Assembly: GCA_028868455.1 (NCBI GenBank)
Contig: JAGWUK010000005.1
Span: 1 to 20,511, forward strand
Origin: Burkholderiales bacterium
GTDB taxonomy: Bacteria; Pseudomonadota; Gammaproteobacteria; Burkholderiales; Burkholderiaceae_D
Length of the DNA: 20,511 bases
Reading direction: 5' to 3'
Part shown: positions 1 through 7,121 of the stretch, in pieces
Layout: each line of letters begins with the position of its first letter
How positions within the stretch are numbered: the first letter of the stretch is position 1
Translations under genes and position numbers: made by a program
Notes under the pieces: model-generated
The model's database searches: none
What the model was told of the DNA's origin: nothing
The model's input: only the letters and a program-made list of their open reading frames with translations

Positions 1-38
1 GGCATCGCCTGCAAAGCCTTGCTGGATGCGGGCTCTGA

Positions 39-70
39 GGCATGTCTGATCAGGATTCATCAGACATGCC
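39..70 (-). terminator. Tailless stem-loop downstream of the chemotaxis gene
   Basis: A perfect 12-bp inverted repeat (GGCATGTCTGAT at 39-50, complement at 59-70) with an 8-nt loop starts 10 bp past the stop codon of the minus-strand chemotaxis gene. The position fits a transcription end or an RNA 3'-end stabiliser. There is no T-run on either side, so it is not a textbook rho-independent terminator. Positions 1-38 hold no gene that I can recognise. Confidence 0.55.
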
Positions 71-79
71 CCACGGACC

Positions 80-1738
80 TCAGACCGGCAATTGTTTCAC
101 CGTGTTGCGATCCACGGTATTGGCTGCGCTAGCGCGTGAACTGGCGACCTTGCCAATGGTCGCAAAATGGCCTGCCAGCTTGAATTGACTGACCACCTGC
201 TCCAGATGCGACGCCTGATTTTTCATGGATTCGGCCGCTGCGGCCGCTTCTTCCACCAGTGCGGCGTTTTGTTGCGTGACCTGATCCATCTGCACGATGG
301 CGCGATTGATTTGCTCTATGCCTGTGGTTTGTTCGCTATTGGCCGAGGCAATTTCGCTGATGATGCTGGTCAGTTGCCGCACGCTGTTGAGTACTTCGTC
401 CATTGTCGTCCCGGCCTGATCGACGAGTTTCGTTCCTGCGCCGACCTTTTCGACCGAATCGCCGATCAGGGTTTTGATTTCCTTGGCCGCGCTGGCGGAG
501 CGTTGCGCCAGATTGCGTACTTCGGATGCCACAACGGCAAACCCGCGCCCCTGTTCACCGGCACGCGCCGCCTCCACAGCAGCATTCAGCGCCAGAATAT
601 TGGTCTGAAAAGCAATGCCGTCAATGACGCCGATGATATCGACAATCTTTTTGGACGAGTCATTGATGGAACTCATGGTATGAATCACTTCGCTGACGAC
701 CGTGCCGCCTTTGACCGCGACGTTCGACGCGACAACGGCCATCTGATTGGCCTGATGCGTATTGTCGGCATTATGCTTGACGGTGCCGGTCAGTTGTTCC
801 ATCGCGGCGGCAGTTTCTTCCAGCGAGCCAGCCTGTTCTTCGGTGCGCGCCGACAAATCCAGATTACCGGTCGCAATTTCTGCCGATGCGCCAGCGATGG
901 TATTGGTACCGCCGCGGACTTCGCTGACGATTTGAATCAGGCTATCGTTCATGTCTTTCAAGGCTTGCAGCAATTGCCCGGTTTCGTCTTTGCCGCTCAC
1001 TTCAACATGCGTGCTGAGATCGCCGGAGGCCACGGTCTTGGCGATCTGCACGGCGCGAAGCAAGGGAACGGTAATGCTGCGCATCAGGAAATAGGTCAGT
1101 ATGGCACCCGCTGCCATCACGACCGCAATCACGATGACAGAAAGGAGATTGGCCTGACGATAGTTGGCTGCCTGCGCGTCTAAATCGGCTTTCATCATGC
1201 GATCAGACTGCGCCAGCACATAAGCGACAATCTGATTGATTTTTTCTGTCGGCGGCCGGTCCATGCCTTTGACCAGCTTATCGACGGTATGTGCACTGCT
1301 ATCAACTGCCGAGTCATATTGCTTCAAGGCTTCCAGATATTTGCCCAGCAACTCCTGATGCGCTTTTTGCGCGTCGTCTGCCTGTTTGGTGTCGAGCCCC
1401 AAGGCGGCCAGCTGACCCTGCAATTTTTTGATGCCAGCCTGGGTTTCATCGCTCTTCTTCATGAAGGCAGCTTTGTATTTATCGAACGAAGCAGGATCGT
1501 TGCCGCGCAGCAGCGTGTCCTTCCATTCCTGCACCTGAATTTTGAAATCGACTTGTGCCTTGCGTGCCGTATCCACGGAATTTTCCAGCAAGGCCGCACG
1601 TGTCATGGCCTCGGTCATGCGGGCATCGCTGGTTCTTAAAGTCTGCCAGCCAAAGATGCCGACAATCAGGATAGACAGGAGTAAAAACCCCGCCAGCATT
1701 CCCAGACGCACACCAATTTTCAGATCATTGATTTTCAT
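80..1738 (-). CDS. Methyl-accepting chemotaxis protein (Tar/Tsr-like)
   Basis: This is a 552-residue inner-membrane chemoreceptor that passes ligand occupancy to CheA/CheW. Visible parts: TM1 at about residues 11-31; a helical periplasmic sensor of about 160 residues, of the four-helix-bundle type; TM2 at about 197-218; HAMP at about 219-270; and a long coiled-coil signalling domain. The signalling tip contains the conserved core around GIAFQTNILALNAAVEAA and GEQGRGFAVVA. The C-terminus ends NTVKQLPV, without the NWETF-type pentapeptide that tethers CheR/CheB in the major enteric receptors. I chose the ATG at 1738 because GAGGGAAG lies just upstream; an ATG 14 codons earlier has no comparable ribosome site. 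It appears to be a single-gene unit. The ligand cannot be told from sequence. Confidence 0.95.
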   Translation of the reverse strand: MKINDLKIGVRLGMLAGFLLLSILIVGIFGWQTLRTSDARMTEAMTRAALLENSVDTARKAQVDFKIQVQEWKDTLLRGNDPASFDKYKAAFMKKSDETQAGIKKLQGQLAALGLDTKQADDAQKAHQELLGKYLEALKQYDSAVDSSAHTVDKLVKGMDRPPTEKINQIVAYVLAQSDRMMKADLDAQAANYRQANLLSVIVIAVVMAAGAILTYFLMRSITVPLLRAVQIAKTVASGDLSTHVEVSGKDETGQLLQALKDMNDSLIQIVSEVRGGTNTIAGASAEIATGNLDLSARTEEQAGSLEETAAAMEQLTGTVKHNADNTHQANQMAVVASNVAVKGGTVVSEVIHTMSSINDSSKKIVDIIGVIDGIAFQTNILALNAAVEAARAGEQGRGFAVVASEVRNLAQRSASAAKEIKTLIGDSVEKVGAGTKLVDQAGTTMDEVLNSVRQLTSIISEIASANSEQTTGIEQINRAIVQMDQVTQQNAALVEEAAAAAESMKNQASHLEQVVSQFKLAGHFATIGKVASSRASAANTVDRNTVKQLPV

Positions 1739-1827
1739 GACTTCCCTCGCAGAACGGTTAACTTCACGTAAACAGATCAAACCGGGACAGTCAGACAGTG
1801 TTCATTTCTCGGTGGAAACACAATTTA

Positions 1828-1855
1828 TTATTTGCAGTGTTTCGCCAATTTTTTA
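1828..1855 (-). promoter_or_regulatory. Possible sigma-28 (FliA) promoter of the chemotaxis gene
   Basis: On the minus strand TAAA (1855-1852) is followed after 16 nt by GCAAATAA (1835-1828). The flagellar sigma-28 consensus is TAAA, about 15 nt, then GCCGATAA. The -10 box matches at 6 of 8 positions and the spacer is one base long. It lies about 90 bp before the start codon of a chemoreceptor, a typical FliA target. The match is suggestive, not proof. Confidence 0.4.
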
Positions 1856-1859
1856 GCGT

Positions 1860-1963
1860 GGGGACTGTAGCAAAATTGTTCCAGCAAGGCATAGTGACGA
1901 AGGCAGGACACATCGTACGACCAGGAGCGATAACGCAGCTGGGGCAGTTTTGCGTCAGTACTT
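1860..1963. repeat. Degenerate copy of a 104-bp palindromic dispersed repeat (copy 1)
   Basis: This segment aligns without gaps to 6813-6916, with 17 mismatches in 104 positions by hand comparison (about 84% identity). Five of the mismatches fall in the first 11 bases, so its left terminal inverted repeat has decayed more than the core. Shared landmarks include GCAAAATTGTT near the left end, the central palindrome TCGTACGA (1913-1920) and TTTTGCGT near the right end. It has no coding capacity. It sits directly upstream of the likely chemotaxis promoter, in the 431-bp gap between the chemotaxis gene and the lipoprotein gene; the rest of that gap is noncoding apart from the promoter and a hairpin at 2113-2147. 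Confidence 0.8.
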
Positions 1964-2112
1964 AGAATTTCCGACTGTAAATGTATGTTAGTACATGGCA
2001 ACTCCGTATTTGTTGAAAATTGTCACTTTTCCGAAAACCGTGACCAAAATCCGACACGGACACCGGGATCGCTGCGGCAACTGACCTGATGTTCCGTGTG
2101 CGGCCAGATGCA

Positions 2113-2147
2113 ATGTGCCAAAGCCGGCACACGCCGCTTTGACACAT
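2113..2147 (-). terminator. Tailless imperfect stem-loop downstream of the lipoprotein gene
   Basis: The arms 2113-2128 and 2133-2147 are complementary except for one bulged base and one position that becomes a G-U wobble on the minus-strand transcript, leaving a loop of about 4 nt. The hairpin begins 22 bp past the stop codon of the minus-strand lipoprotein gene. No T-run follows it. It is probably a transcript 3'-end structure. Confidence 0.45.
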
Positions 2148-2169
2148 CGCTGCATTGACCGGCGATCGT

Positions 2170-3285
2170 TTATAAGGCAGCGAAAAACGCCTTGCGTATC
2201 TGACGCCCACATTTGACTGATGCAGCGTAGGCCCCGGGTGTTTTATCGTGCCGCGAGACGATGCCGTAATATTTTTGGTCAGCAGAAATCCACGGATAAA
2301 ACCCCCACTTTCCGGGGCTGGAGTACGCATCGATACTGCCGTTGCCATGTTCGGATTCCACCCAGTGGTTGTACGAATACGTCCAGGGCTCATTTAACAC
2401 CACGATCGGTGAATACACGACCTGGCCGGGACAAGCAGACGGCAATGTACACACTGCATCGGCGCCCAGATGATTGCCGATAACGAGTTCCTTATTCATG
2501 ATTTTGCGTAAAAACTGTGCATAGTCATTGGCCGATCCCATCATGCCGCCAGCCATCAAGGGATCGAGTCCCGCCATATTGAAGCCCTGGCTCAGGCCCA
2601 GTGTATTCTGGTATTCGCGATCGAGTTGCGCAGCACTGAAATTTGCCATTCCCATATCCTGCGCTGCCAATTTCTGGTCGTGACCGCTGTCGTAATCGAA
2701 TTTACCGACTGTGGCCGGATCCGGCTGCGAAGTCTGACCAGGCGTTCCCGCCATACCCGCTATAAAGCAGGCGCCGATCGTCAACTTGCCGATACAGGCA
2801 TTGTCATTGAGCCCCGTATAACCGGACATAAAACGCAGACCATCGCGCAAGGAAGCGTCATTCCGAACCTGATCCAAGCCTTTTTTCTCCAGCACATAAG
2901 CGCCGAAAATCCATTTCGATGCCGACGCAATATTGAAGATGCTGCTGGCGGTGACGCTACCCTGCCCTTGCGCACCGGAAGCCACCGGTGTGCCGCTGTT
3001 CGCTGTACCGATTTCCCAGTAAAAGTCTCCCAGCGTATCGACAGAACACAGCGGATCAGTCGCTGCCGCCTTGTTGGCCGCAGCAATTGCGGCACCCATA
3101 CCGGATGCCGCCGTTCCCCCGGTAGTGCTGCCAGTCGTGCCGGTATTGGAGCCGGATGTCGTCGAGCCACCCTGCACTGGCGGTGAACTGGCGCCCGTTC
3201 CGGCAGCACCGCCACCACAGGCGCTCAAAAGACAACTCAATAACAATGCGCCGCTACCCGCCAAAAAAACCGATTCAGACCGCAT
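2170..3285 (-). CDS. Lipoprotein with serine beta-lactamase/DD-peptidase-like domain
   Basis: This 371-residue protein begins with a lipoprotein signal peptide: hydrophobic core, lipobox LSAC, Cys23 as lipidation site. A low-complexity Gly/Ser/Thr linker (about 24-62) follows, then a domain of about 300 residues. Motifs fit the penicillin-recognising serine enzymes: SxxK as SASK (Ser121, Lys124), a Y-x-S motif as YDS (Tyr198-Ser200), and a late HDKTPG stretch that could be the third, KTG-like motif. The expected role is a membrane-anchored periplasmic hydrolase or esterase; whether it acts on beta-lactams, peptidoglycan or something else cannot be said. The start has a strong ribosome site (GAAGGAG, 6 nt before ATG). 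It is transcribed divergently from the two-component genes, which suggests but does not show shared control. Confidence 0.75.
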   Translation of the reverse strand: MRSESVFLAGSGALLLSCLLSACGGGAAGTGASSPPVQGGSTTSGSNTGTTGSTTGGTAASGMGAAIAAANKAAATDPLCSVDTLGDFYWEIGTANSGTPVASGAQGQGSVTASSIFNIASASKWIFGAYVLEKKGLDQVRNDASLRDGLRFMSGYTGLNDNACIGKLTIGACFIAGMAGTPGQTSQPDPATVGKFDYDSGHDQKLAAQDMGMANFSAAQLDREYQNTLGLSQGFNMAGLDPLMAGGMMGSANDYAQFLRKIMNKELVIGNHLGADAVCTLPSACPGQVVYSPIVVLNEPWTYSYNHWVESEHGNGSIDAYSSPGKWGFYPWISADQKYYGIVSRHDKTPGAYAASVKCGRQIRKAFFAAL

Positions 3286-3443
3286 GATCTTCTCCTTCGC
3301 ATTTCGTCTTCATGCCGTACCTGCTGGCACGGTGCCTAACTCAGGTGTGCACTGTAACGATCAATTCTGTAATTTTTATGGAAGCGCGCGTAGCACCCGA
3401 ACGCTGTGGCAAAATGTTTTTGTCCTCCTTACTTCTGTGTGTC
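3286..3443. promoter_or_regulatory. Divergent intergenic region, lipoprotein and two-component genes
   Basis: This 158-bp gap must hold the promoters of both the minus-strand lipoprotein and the plus-strand regulator. The lipoprotein Shine-Dalgarno is CTCCTTC at 3292-3298 (read on the minus strand). Two 6-bp direct repeats CTGTAA (3352-3357 and 3367-3372) lie 15 bp apart just before the regulator; they could be a response-regulator site, but the spacing is not the 10-11 bp usual for OmpR-type tandem sites. I see no convincing -35/-10 pair. Confidence 0.35.
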
Positions 3444-4130
3444 ATGCCTGCTACTTATTCTGTTTTGCTGGTTGAAGACGACCCCATGATCGCCCGCACG
3501 CTCAGCGTCGGTCTGCGTTACGAGGGATTCGCCCTGCATGTCGCCGCCAGCGTCAGCGAAGCTATGCAGCTATTGCAACAGCAGCATTTCGCATTGATGG
3601 TGCTGGATGTCGGTTTGCCGGATGGGGATGGCATCAGCCTGTGCAAAGCCTTGCGCGTACAGCATCCGGCTACGCCTATCCTGATGCTGTCGGCACGCAC
3701 CGACGAAACCAGCGCCGTGGCAAGCATTGAAGGCGGCGCCGATGATTACGTCCGCAAACCCTGCGGCCTGCGCGAACTGAGCGCCCGCATGCAACGCCTG
3801 CTGGTCATGCGCCAGCCACAAACCGACGCAAGCGGTCTGTTGTCCTTTGGCGCAATCCAGATGGATCAGCAAAAGCATTGCGTGAGTGTCGCCGGCACGA
3901 TCGTGCAATTAGGCAAAAAAGAATATGCGGTACTTTTTTTACTGATGCGCGCAGCAGGCAAGCCCATTACCCGCGAGCAGATCCTGAATCAGTTTGACGA
4001 CGACAATGGCATTTATGATCGCACCATCGATTCGCATCTGAGCCATCTGCGCCGTAAACTCAAGGACGCGGGGGCAACGGAACGCATCGTCGCGATTTAC
4101 GGTGTCGGCTACAGACTGGAGGCAGCATGA
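3444..4130 (+). CDS. OmpR/PhoB-family response regulator
   Basis: This 228-residue two-component DNA-binding regulator has an N-terminal receiver domain (about 6-118) with the acidic pocket Glu11-Asp12-Asp13, phosphoacceptor Asp55 in LMVLDVGLPDGDG, and Lys105 in DDYVRKP. A C-terminal winged-helix domain (about 130-226) carries the family signatures REQIL, TIDSHLSHLRRKL and YGVGYRL. The ATG at 3444 was chosen because the receiver fold begins right after it; the frame stays open upstream to 3312 (272 residues in all), but that extension has no family resemblance. No strong Shine-Dalgarno precedes 3444, so translation start is the least certain point. It overlaps the kinase gene by 4 bp (ATGA), so the two are translationally coupled and very likely partners. 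Confidence 0.93.
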   Translation: MPATYSVLLVEDDPMIARTLSVGLRYEGFALHVAASVSEAMQLLQQQHFALMVLDVGLPDGDGISLCKALRVQHPATPILMLSARTDETSAVASIEGGADDYVRKPCGLRELSARMQRLLVMRQPQTDASGLLSFGAIQMDQQKHCVSVAGTIVQLGKKEYAVLFLLMRAAGKPITREQILNQFDDDNGIYDRTIDSHLSHLRRKLKDAGATERIVAIYGVGYRLEAA

Positions 4131-5536
4131 GTCGTTCGCTGTGGTGGCGATTTTTTGGTATCAGCGTTTTTTTTGCGCTGGTGCTCAGCGCATTTTATTT
4201 GTTCATGATCAAGCAGCTCAGTGAACGCCCGGGCGATGAAGTCCAGCGCAGTATTTATCTGTTCATCACGCGCATGGTGGAAGAAAATGGCTACAGCGAA
4301 GGCCTGGCGCGGGTGCAATCCTATCGCGCCGAATCACCGGCCATGCCGCTGCAACTATGGATCGTCGACGGCAATAACCATGTACTGGCCAGCAGTGCCG
4401 ATAGCGCGCCGCCCGCAGCCTTGCTCAGACGCGACAAACCTGTGCACATTCACGAAGTCGCCGCGCGGGGACATTTTTTTTCCGGCGGCGCCGCATCGGC
4501 GGTTGTGCGCTTGCAGGCAAGTGCGCCGCGTTATCTGCTGATCCGCAATCCCGGCACGACGGGGCGCGGCGCTGTCATGACCATGATCGTGCTGTTTATT
4601 GCCACGGTGGTCGGCGCAATTTTGCTGGGTCTGCTGTTGCTGACGCTGTATCTGCGCGGTCGTTCCAGCGAAGCCAGCAAAGTCATCAGGGATATGCAGG
4701 CGGGCAATCTCGCTGCACGTTTTTCGACCGACAAGCTGGACGCCATCGGCGGCCTGATGCTGCACTTTAATGCGATGGCCAATGAAATCCAAAGACTGGT
4801 CGGACGCCTGCAAACGATAGAGCGCACGCGACGCGAATTACTGCAGGAACTGGGCCACGATCTGCGAACGCCACTGACCAGTTTGCGTACGGCTATCGAT
4901 ACATTGACCGTTCACGGCAGCGCAATGGACGAAGCAGAACGCAAAGAACTGTTTACCGTCGTCAGCAGCGAGCTGGAATATTTCACGAAGCTGATTGACG
5001 ACTTGTTTTTTATCGCCAGCATCGATGAACCAAGCTATCACGCACAAGCCGGCGAATTCGATCTTCTGGCCTTATTAAGAACAGAGACCAGCCACGCGCA
5101 GACCAGCCAGACCGCAACTGGAAAACAACTCCGTTTTGAACTCGATGACAGCGCCACCTCCGGATTCAACGGCCATATCTCCGGCGACGCATATCTGATT
5201 GCACGCCTGTTCCGCAATGTCTATGACAATGCGGCTCGCCATGCCAGCACCCGCGTGCGCACGCGCATACTGCCGCATGGAGATGCACTGGAGATCGTTA
5301 TAGACGACGATGGCCAGGGTCTCTCTCCCGAAGCATTGCACCGCTTCGGCCTGCGCCGCGACCAGCGCATCCTCGCATCCGGCTCCCATGCCGCCGTATC
5401 GCTGGGACTGGGCTCAGTGATCATCAAAACGATCATCGAGCTGCACGGCGGTAGCCTGAAAATTACCAACGGCGATGCAGACAGCGATTTTCCCGGGATG
5501 CGATTACACCTGTATTTTCCAGCCCTAGTAAAATAA
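4127..5536 (+). CDS. Sensor histidine kinase, partner of the upstream regulator
   Basis: This 469-residue inner-membrane kinase has TM1 at about residues 7-28, a periplasmic sensor of about 115 residues with no family I recognise, TM2 at about 149-176 and HAMP at about 177-228. The HisKA domain has the H-box ELGHDLRTPL with phosphoacceptor His244. The HATPase domain has N-box NVYDNAARHA (Asn364, Asn368), G1 box DDDGQGLS (395-398) and G2 box GLGS (427-430). The H-box has Leu where many kinases have Glu-Ala/Phe-Arg, but the HDLRTPL core is intact, so it should be active. It acts by phosphorylating Asp55 of the overlapping regulator. The signal is unknown; the divergent beta-lactamase-like lipoprotein makes an envelope cue a fair guess only. 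Confidence 0.93.
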   Translation: MSRSLWWRFFGISVFFALVLSAFYLFMIKQLSERPGDEVQRSIYLFITRMVEENGYSEGLARVQSYRAESPAMPLQLWIVDGNNHVLASSADSAPPAALLRRDKPVHIHEVAARGHFFSGGAASAVVRLQASAPRYLLIRNPGTTGRGAVMTMIVLFIATVVGAILLGLLLLTLYLRGRSSEASKVIRDMQAGNLAARFSTDKLDAIGGLMLHFNAMANEIQRLVGRLQTIERTRRELLQELGHDLRTPLTSLRTAIDTLTVHGSAMDEAERKELFTVVSSELEYFTKLIDDLFFIASIDEPSYHAQAGEFDLLALLRTETSHAQTSQTATGKQLRFELDDSATSGFNGHISGDAYLIARLFRNVYDNAARHASTRVRTRILPHGDALEIVIDDDGQGLSPEALHRFGLRRDQRILASGSHAAVSLGLGSVIIKTIIELHGGSLKITNGDADSDFPGMRLHLYFPALVK

Positions 5537-5582
5537 ACAATCACGTCGGCGCCGCTGGCTCTCCCTTTGAAAGACCTCATTG

Positions 5583-5888
5583 ATGATTACCTGTTATCTG
5601 CGTTATGTGGTTGACCCATTCAAACTCAAGGAATTTGAAATCTACGGAAAAATGTGGATACCGTTAGTGGAAAAATTTGGCGGTCAGCATCATGGTTATT
5701 TTTTACCGCATGAAGGTGCCAGCAATATTGCGCTGGCGATGTTTTCGTTCCCTTCGCTGGCGGCCTACGAAACCTACAGAAACGCCGCAGCCGATGACGC
5801 CGATTGTCAGGCAGCCATGCAGTATTATCAGGAAACCCAGTGCTTTCTGAGTTATGAACGCTCGTTTATGCGCCCGGTGTTTGCCTGA
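5583..5888 (+). CDS. NIPSNAP-family small protein
   Basis: This 101-residue soluble protein resembles the NIPSNAP family, which has a dimeric alpha/beta-barrel (ferredoxin-like) fold. The tell-tale pattern is an initial strand (MITCYLRYVVDP), then KLKEFEIYGKMWIPLVEKFGG, a His-Gly strand, and late aromatic Y..T..FL..ERSFMRP. Function in bacteria is not established, and I do not assign one. I use the ATG at 5583; a TTG one codon earlier is possible. It begins 46 bp after the kinase gene and ends 2 bp before the acetyltransferase start, so those two small genes are almost surely co-transcribed. Confidence 0.8.
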   Translation: MITCYLRYVVDPFKLKEFEIYGKMWIPLVEKFGGQHHGYFLPHEGASNIALAMFSFPSLAAYETYRNAAADDADCQAAMQYYQETQCFLSYERSFMRPVFA

Positions 5889-5890
5889 CC

Positions 5891-6406
5891 ATGACTGGCA
5901 CCGATAAACGCCTGCACCGCAGACTGGCAAAAGCAGACGATCTGGATGCGGTCTTTGCTATTTACATGCATGAACAGGTCGTGCCTTACCTGGGCTACGA
6001 CCCCATGCCGATCACAGCGTTTGCCGACATCTTTAATGAACTGGTCGCCAGCCGCAGCTTTTTTATTTATGAGGATGGCGCTCAGATTGCCGGTTTTTAT
6101 AAGGCAACCCGTTATCCCGGACGTGCGCAGCATGTGGTGCAACTGGGTGCACTGGCCGTGCGACCCGACCTGCACGGCAGTGGTGTGGCACGGGCCATGA
6201 TCGGCGATGCCATAGCCTGTCTGCGCATCGATGATGTCCGGCGCATCGAGTTGTATGTCGAAAGCGATAATCCGCGCGCAATACGCTTTTACGAAAGTCT
6301 GGGATTTCAAAAAGAAGCGCTCTTGCGCCAATTTTATAAGCGCGCCGATCAGGATCACTACATCGACGAACATGTCATGAGTCTGATTTTTGACGACAGC
6401 GTGTAG
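5891..6406 (+). CDS. GNAT-family N-acetyltransferase
   Basis: This 171-residue cytoplasmic acetyltransferase is expected to move an acetyl group from acetyl-CoA to an amine; the substrate is unknown. The fold is recognisable from strand beta4 plus motif A, LGALAVRPDLHGSGVARAM (about 86-103), which makes the pyrophosphate-binding loop, and from motif B, SDNPRAIRFYESLGF (about 125-139), typical of the RimI/RimJ-like group. The C-terminal segment QFYKRADQDHYIDE is the part whose diverged copy is found as a remnant at 6929-7006. It starts 2 bp after the NIPSNAP-like gene stop. Confidence 0.88.
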   Translation: MTGTDKRLHRRLAKADDLDAVFAIYMHEQVVPYLGYDPMPITAFADIFNELVASRSFFIYEDGAQIAGFYKATRYPGRAQHVVQLGALAVRPDLHGSGVARAMIGDAIACLRIDDVRRIELYVESDNPRAIRFYESLGFQKEALLRQFYKRADQDHYIDEHVMSLIFDDSV

Positions 6407-6448
6407 ACGTGTCCATGTTGAATTCAAGCAGCAAAGGAAAGCAGAAAA

Positions 6449-6811
6449 ATGGGATATCGTCCTTTAGCAAGTTATCAGGGTAGTTGTCATTGCGGTGCAA
6501 TCCGGTTTGAAATTACAACAGATTTCCCGGAACTGACGATGTGCGACTGCTCTATTTGTCGCCGTAAAAATGCGCTGATGGTCAAAGTGCATGAGAGCCA
6601 GTTCACGTTGCTGTCCGGTGCGGACAGCCTGACGGAATACCAGTTCCACACGATGACTGCACGGCATTTTTTCTGCAAGGTGTGCGGTATTTACCCTTTC
6701 CACCGCAAACGTGTGACACCGGATCATTTTGGGATCAACGTGCTGTGCCTGCACGATTTTGATCCGGAAGGCATACCGGTACGACAAGCGATTGGTGCGG
6801 CGATGACATGA
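6449..6811 (+). CDS. GFA/CENP-V-type zinc-binding protein
   Basis: This 120-residue protein belongs to the family named after glutathione-dependent formaldehyde-activating enzyme (Gfa). Zinc ligands are in the family order: C-x-C at 13/15 (SCHCGAIRFE), C-x-C-x2-C at 32/34/37 (CDCSICRRK), and C-x2-C at 76/79 (CKVCG). The length and pattern fit the small single-domain members. Most have no proven activity, so formaldehyde handling should not be assumed. A good ribosome site (AAAGGAAAG) precedes the ATG. It sits 42 bp after the acetyltransferase gene and may be in the same transcript. Its stop codon lies immediately before the dispersed repeat. Confidence 0.85.
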   Translation: MGYRPLASYQGSCHCGAIRFEITTDFPELTMCDCSICRRKNALMVKVHESQFTLLSGADSLTEYQFHTMTARHFFCKVCGIYPFHRKRVTPDHFGINVLCLHDFDPEGIPVRQAIGAAMT

Positions 6812-6812
6812 A

Positions 6813-6916
6813 TAGGGCTTACGCAAAATTGTTTCAGCAAGGCATAGCGACGAAGGCAGTACATATCGTACGACTAGGAGCTATAACGCTGCTGGGGCGG
6901 TTTTGCGTAAGTCCTA
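6813..6916. repeat. 104-bp palindromic dispersed repeat, intact-looking copy (copy 2), MITE-like
   Basis: The ends are inverted repeats: TAGGGCTTACGCAAAA at 6813-6828 and TTTTGCGTAAGTCCTA at 6901-6916, with 15 of 16 positions complementary. Inner segments pair in the same register (CAGCA at 6835-6839 with TGCTG at 6890-6894; ATAGC with GCTAT one base off), so the whole element can fold as one long imperfect hairpin. Near the middle is the palindrome TCGTACGA (6866-6873). There is no reading frame for a transposase. It aligns gap-free to 1860-1963. The outermost TA at both ends would fit a TA target duplication, as in IS630/mariner-type MITEs, but that is inference. It is inserted 1 bp after the stop codon of the GFA gene. 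Confidence 0.85.
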
Positions 6917-6928
6917 ATGAATAAATGA

Positions 6929-7006
6929 GCGATGCTCCCCCAGTTCTACAAACGCGCCGCTCAGGAATATTATGTCGATGAAGTGCTGATGAGTCTAATT
7001 ACCTGA
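6929..7006 (+). pseudogene. 3' remnant of a second GNAT acetyltransferase gene
   Basis: Read in frame, 6929-7006 gives AMLPQFYKRAAQEYYVDEVLMSLIT and a stop. This matches the C-terminus of the acetyltransferase at 5891-6406 (14 of 21 residues identical over QFYKRA to the end). Nucleotide identity over the same 63 bp is about 43/63, with many synonymous differences, so this is the tail of a paralogue that evolved as a protein, not a recent duplication. An in-frame TGA at 6926 and repeat copy 2 (ending at 6916) lie directly before it; the rest of the gene is missing. Positions 7007-7121 hold no gene, only A+T-rich leader sequence. Confidence 0.8.
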
Positions 7007-7068
7007 ATTAATGCACAGATAAGTAGTTACAAAGCGTAAAACCGGTTCCTCTCAGGCAAGCATAAAAA

Positions 7069-7074
7069 TATAAT
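7069..7074 (+). promoter_or_regulatory. Possible -10 box of the Tlde1-like gene
   Basis: A perfect TATAAT lies in A+T-rich sequence 48 bp before the start codon at 7122. The -35 region 17 bp upstream (TTCCTC) is a poor match to TTGACA, so the promoter would be weak or need an activator. Confidence 0.3.
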
Positions 7075-7121
7075 TTTATTAATTCTTATGCTTAAACAAG
7101 CCACATTGGAAAGGGAGGTTC

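Noticed and set aside
167..1183. Long plus-strand open frame of about 338 codons across the chemotaxis gene
   Set aside because: It is antisense to a receptor gene with clear domains; its translation is Cys/His/Arg-rich without any domain and is a mirror of the real frame.
1962..2393. Minus-strand frame overlapping the lipoprotein 3' end
   Set aside because: It overlaps the lipoprotein in another frame, runs into noncoding hairpin sequence and has no recognisable features.
3345..3373. A -10-like TGTAAT with a -35 before the response regulator
   Set aside because: The region 17 bp upstream (GTGTGC) does not resemble a -35 box.
1860..6916. The two repeats as ends of a 5-kb composite transposon
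   Set aside because: The enclosed genes are ordinary, there is no transposase, and copy 1 is strongly diverged from copy 2, which does not fit joint transposition.
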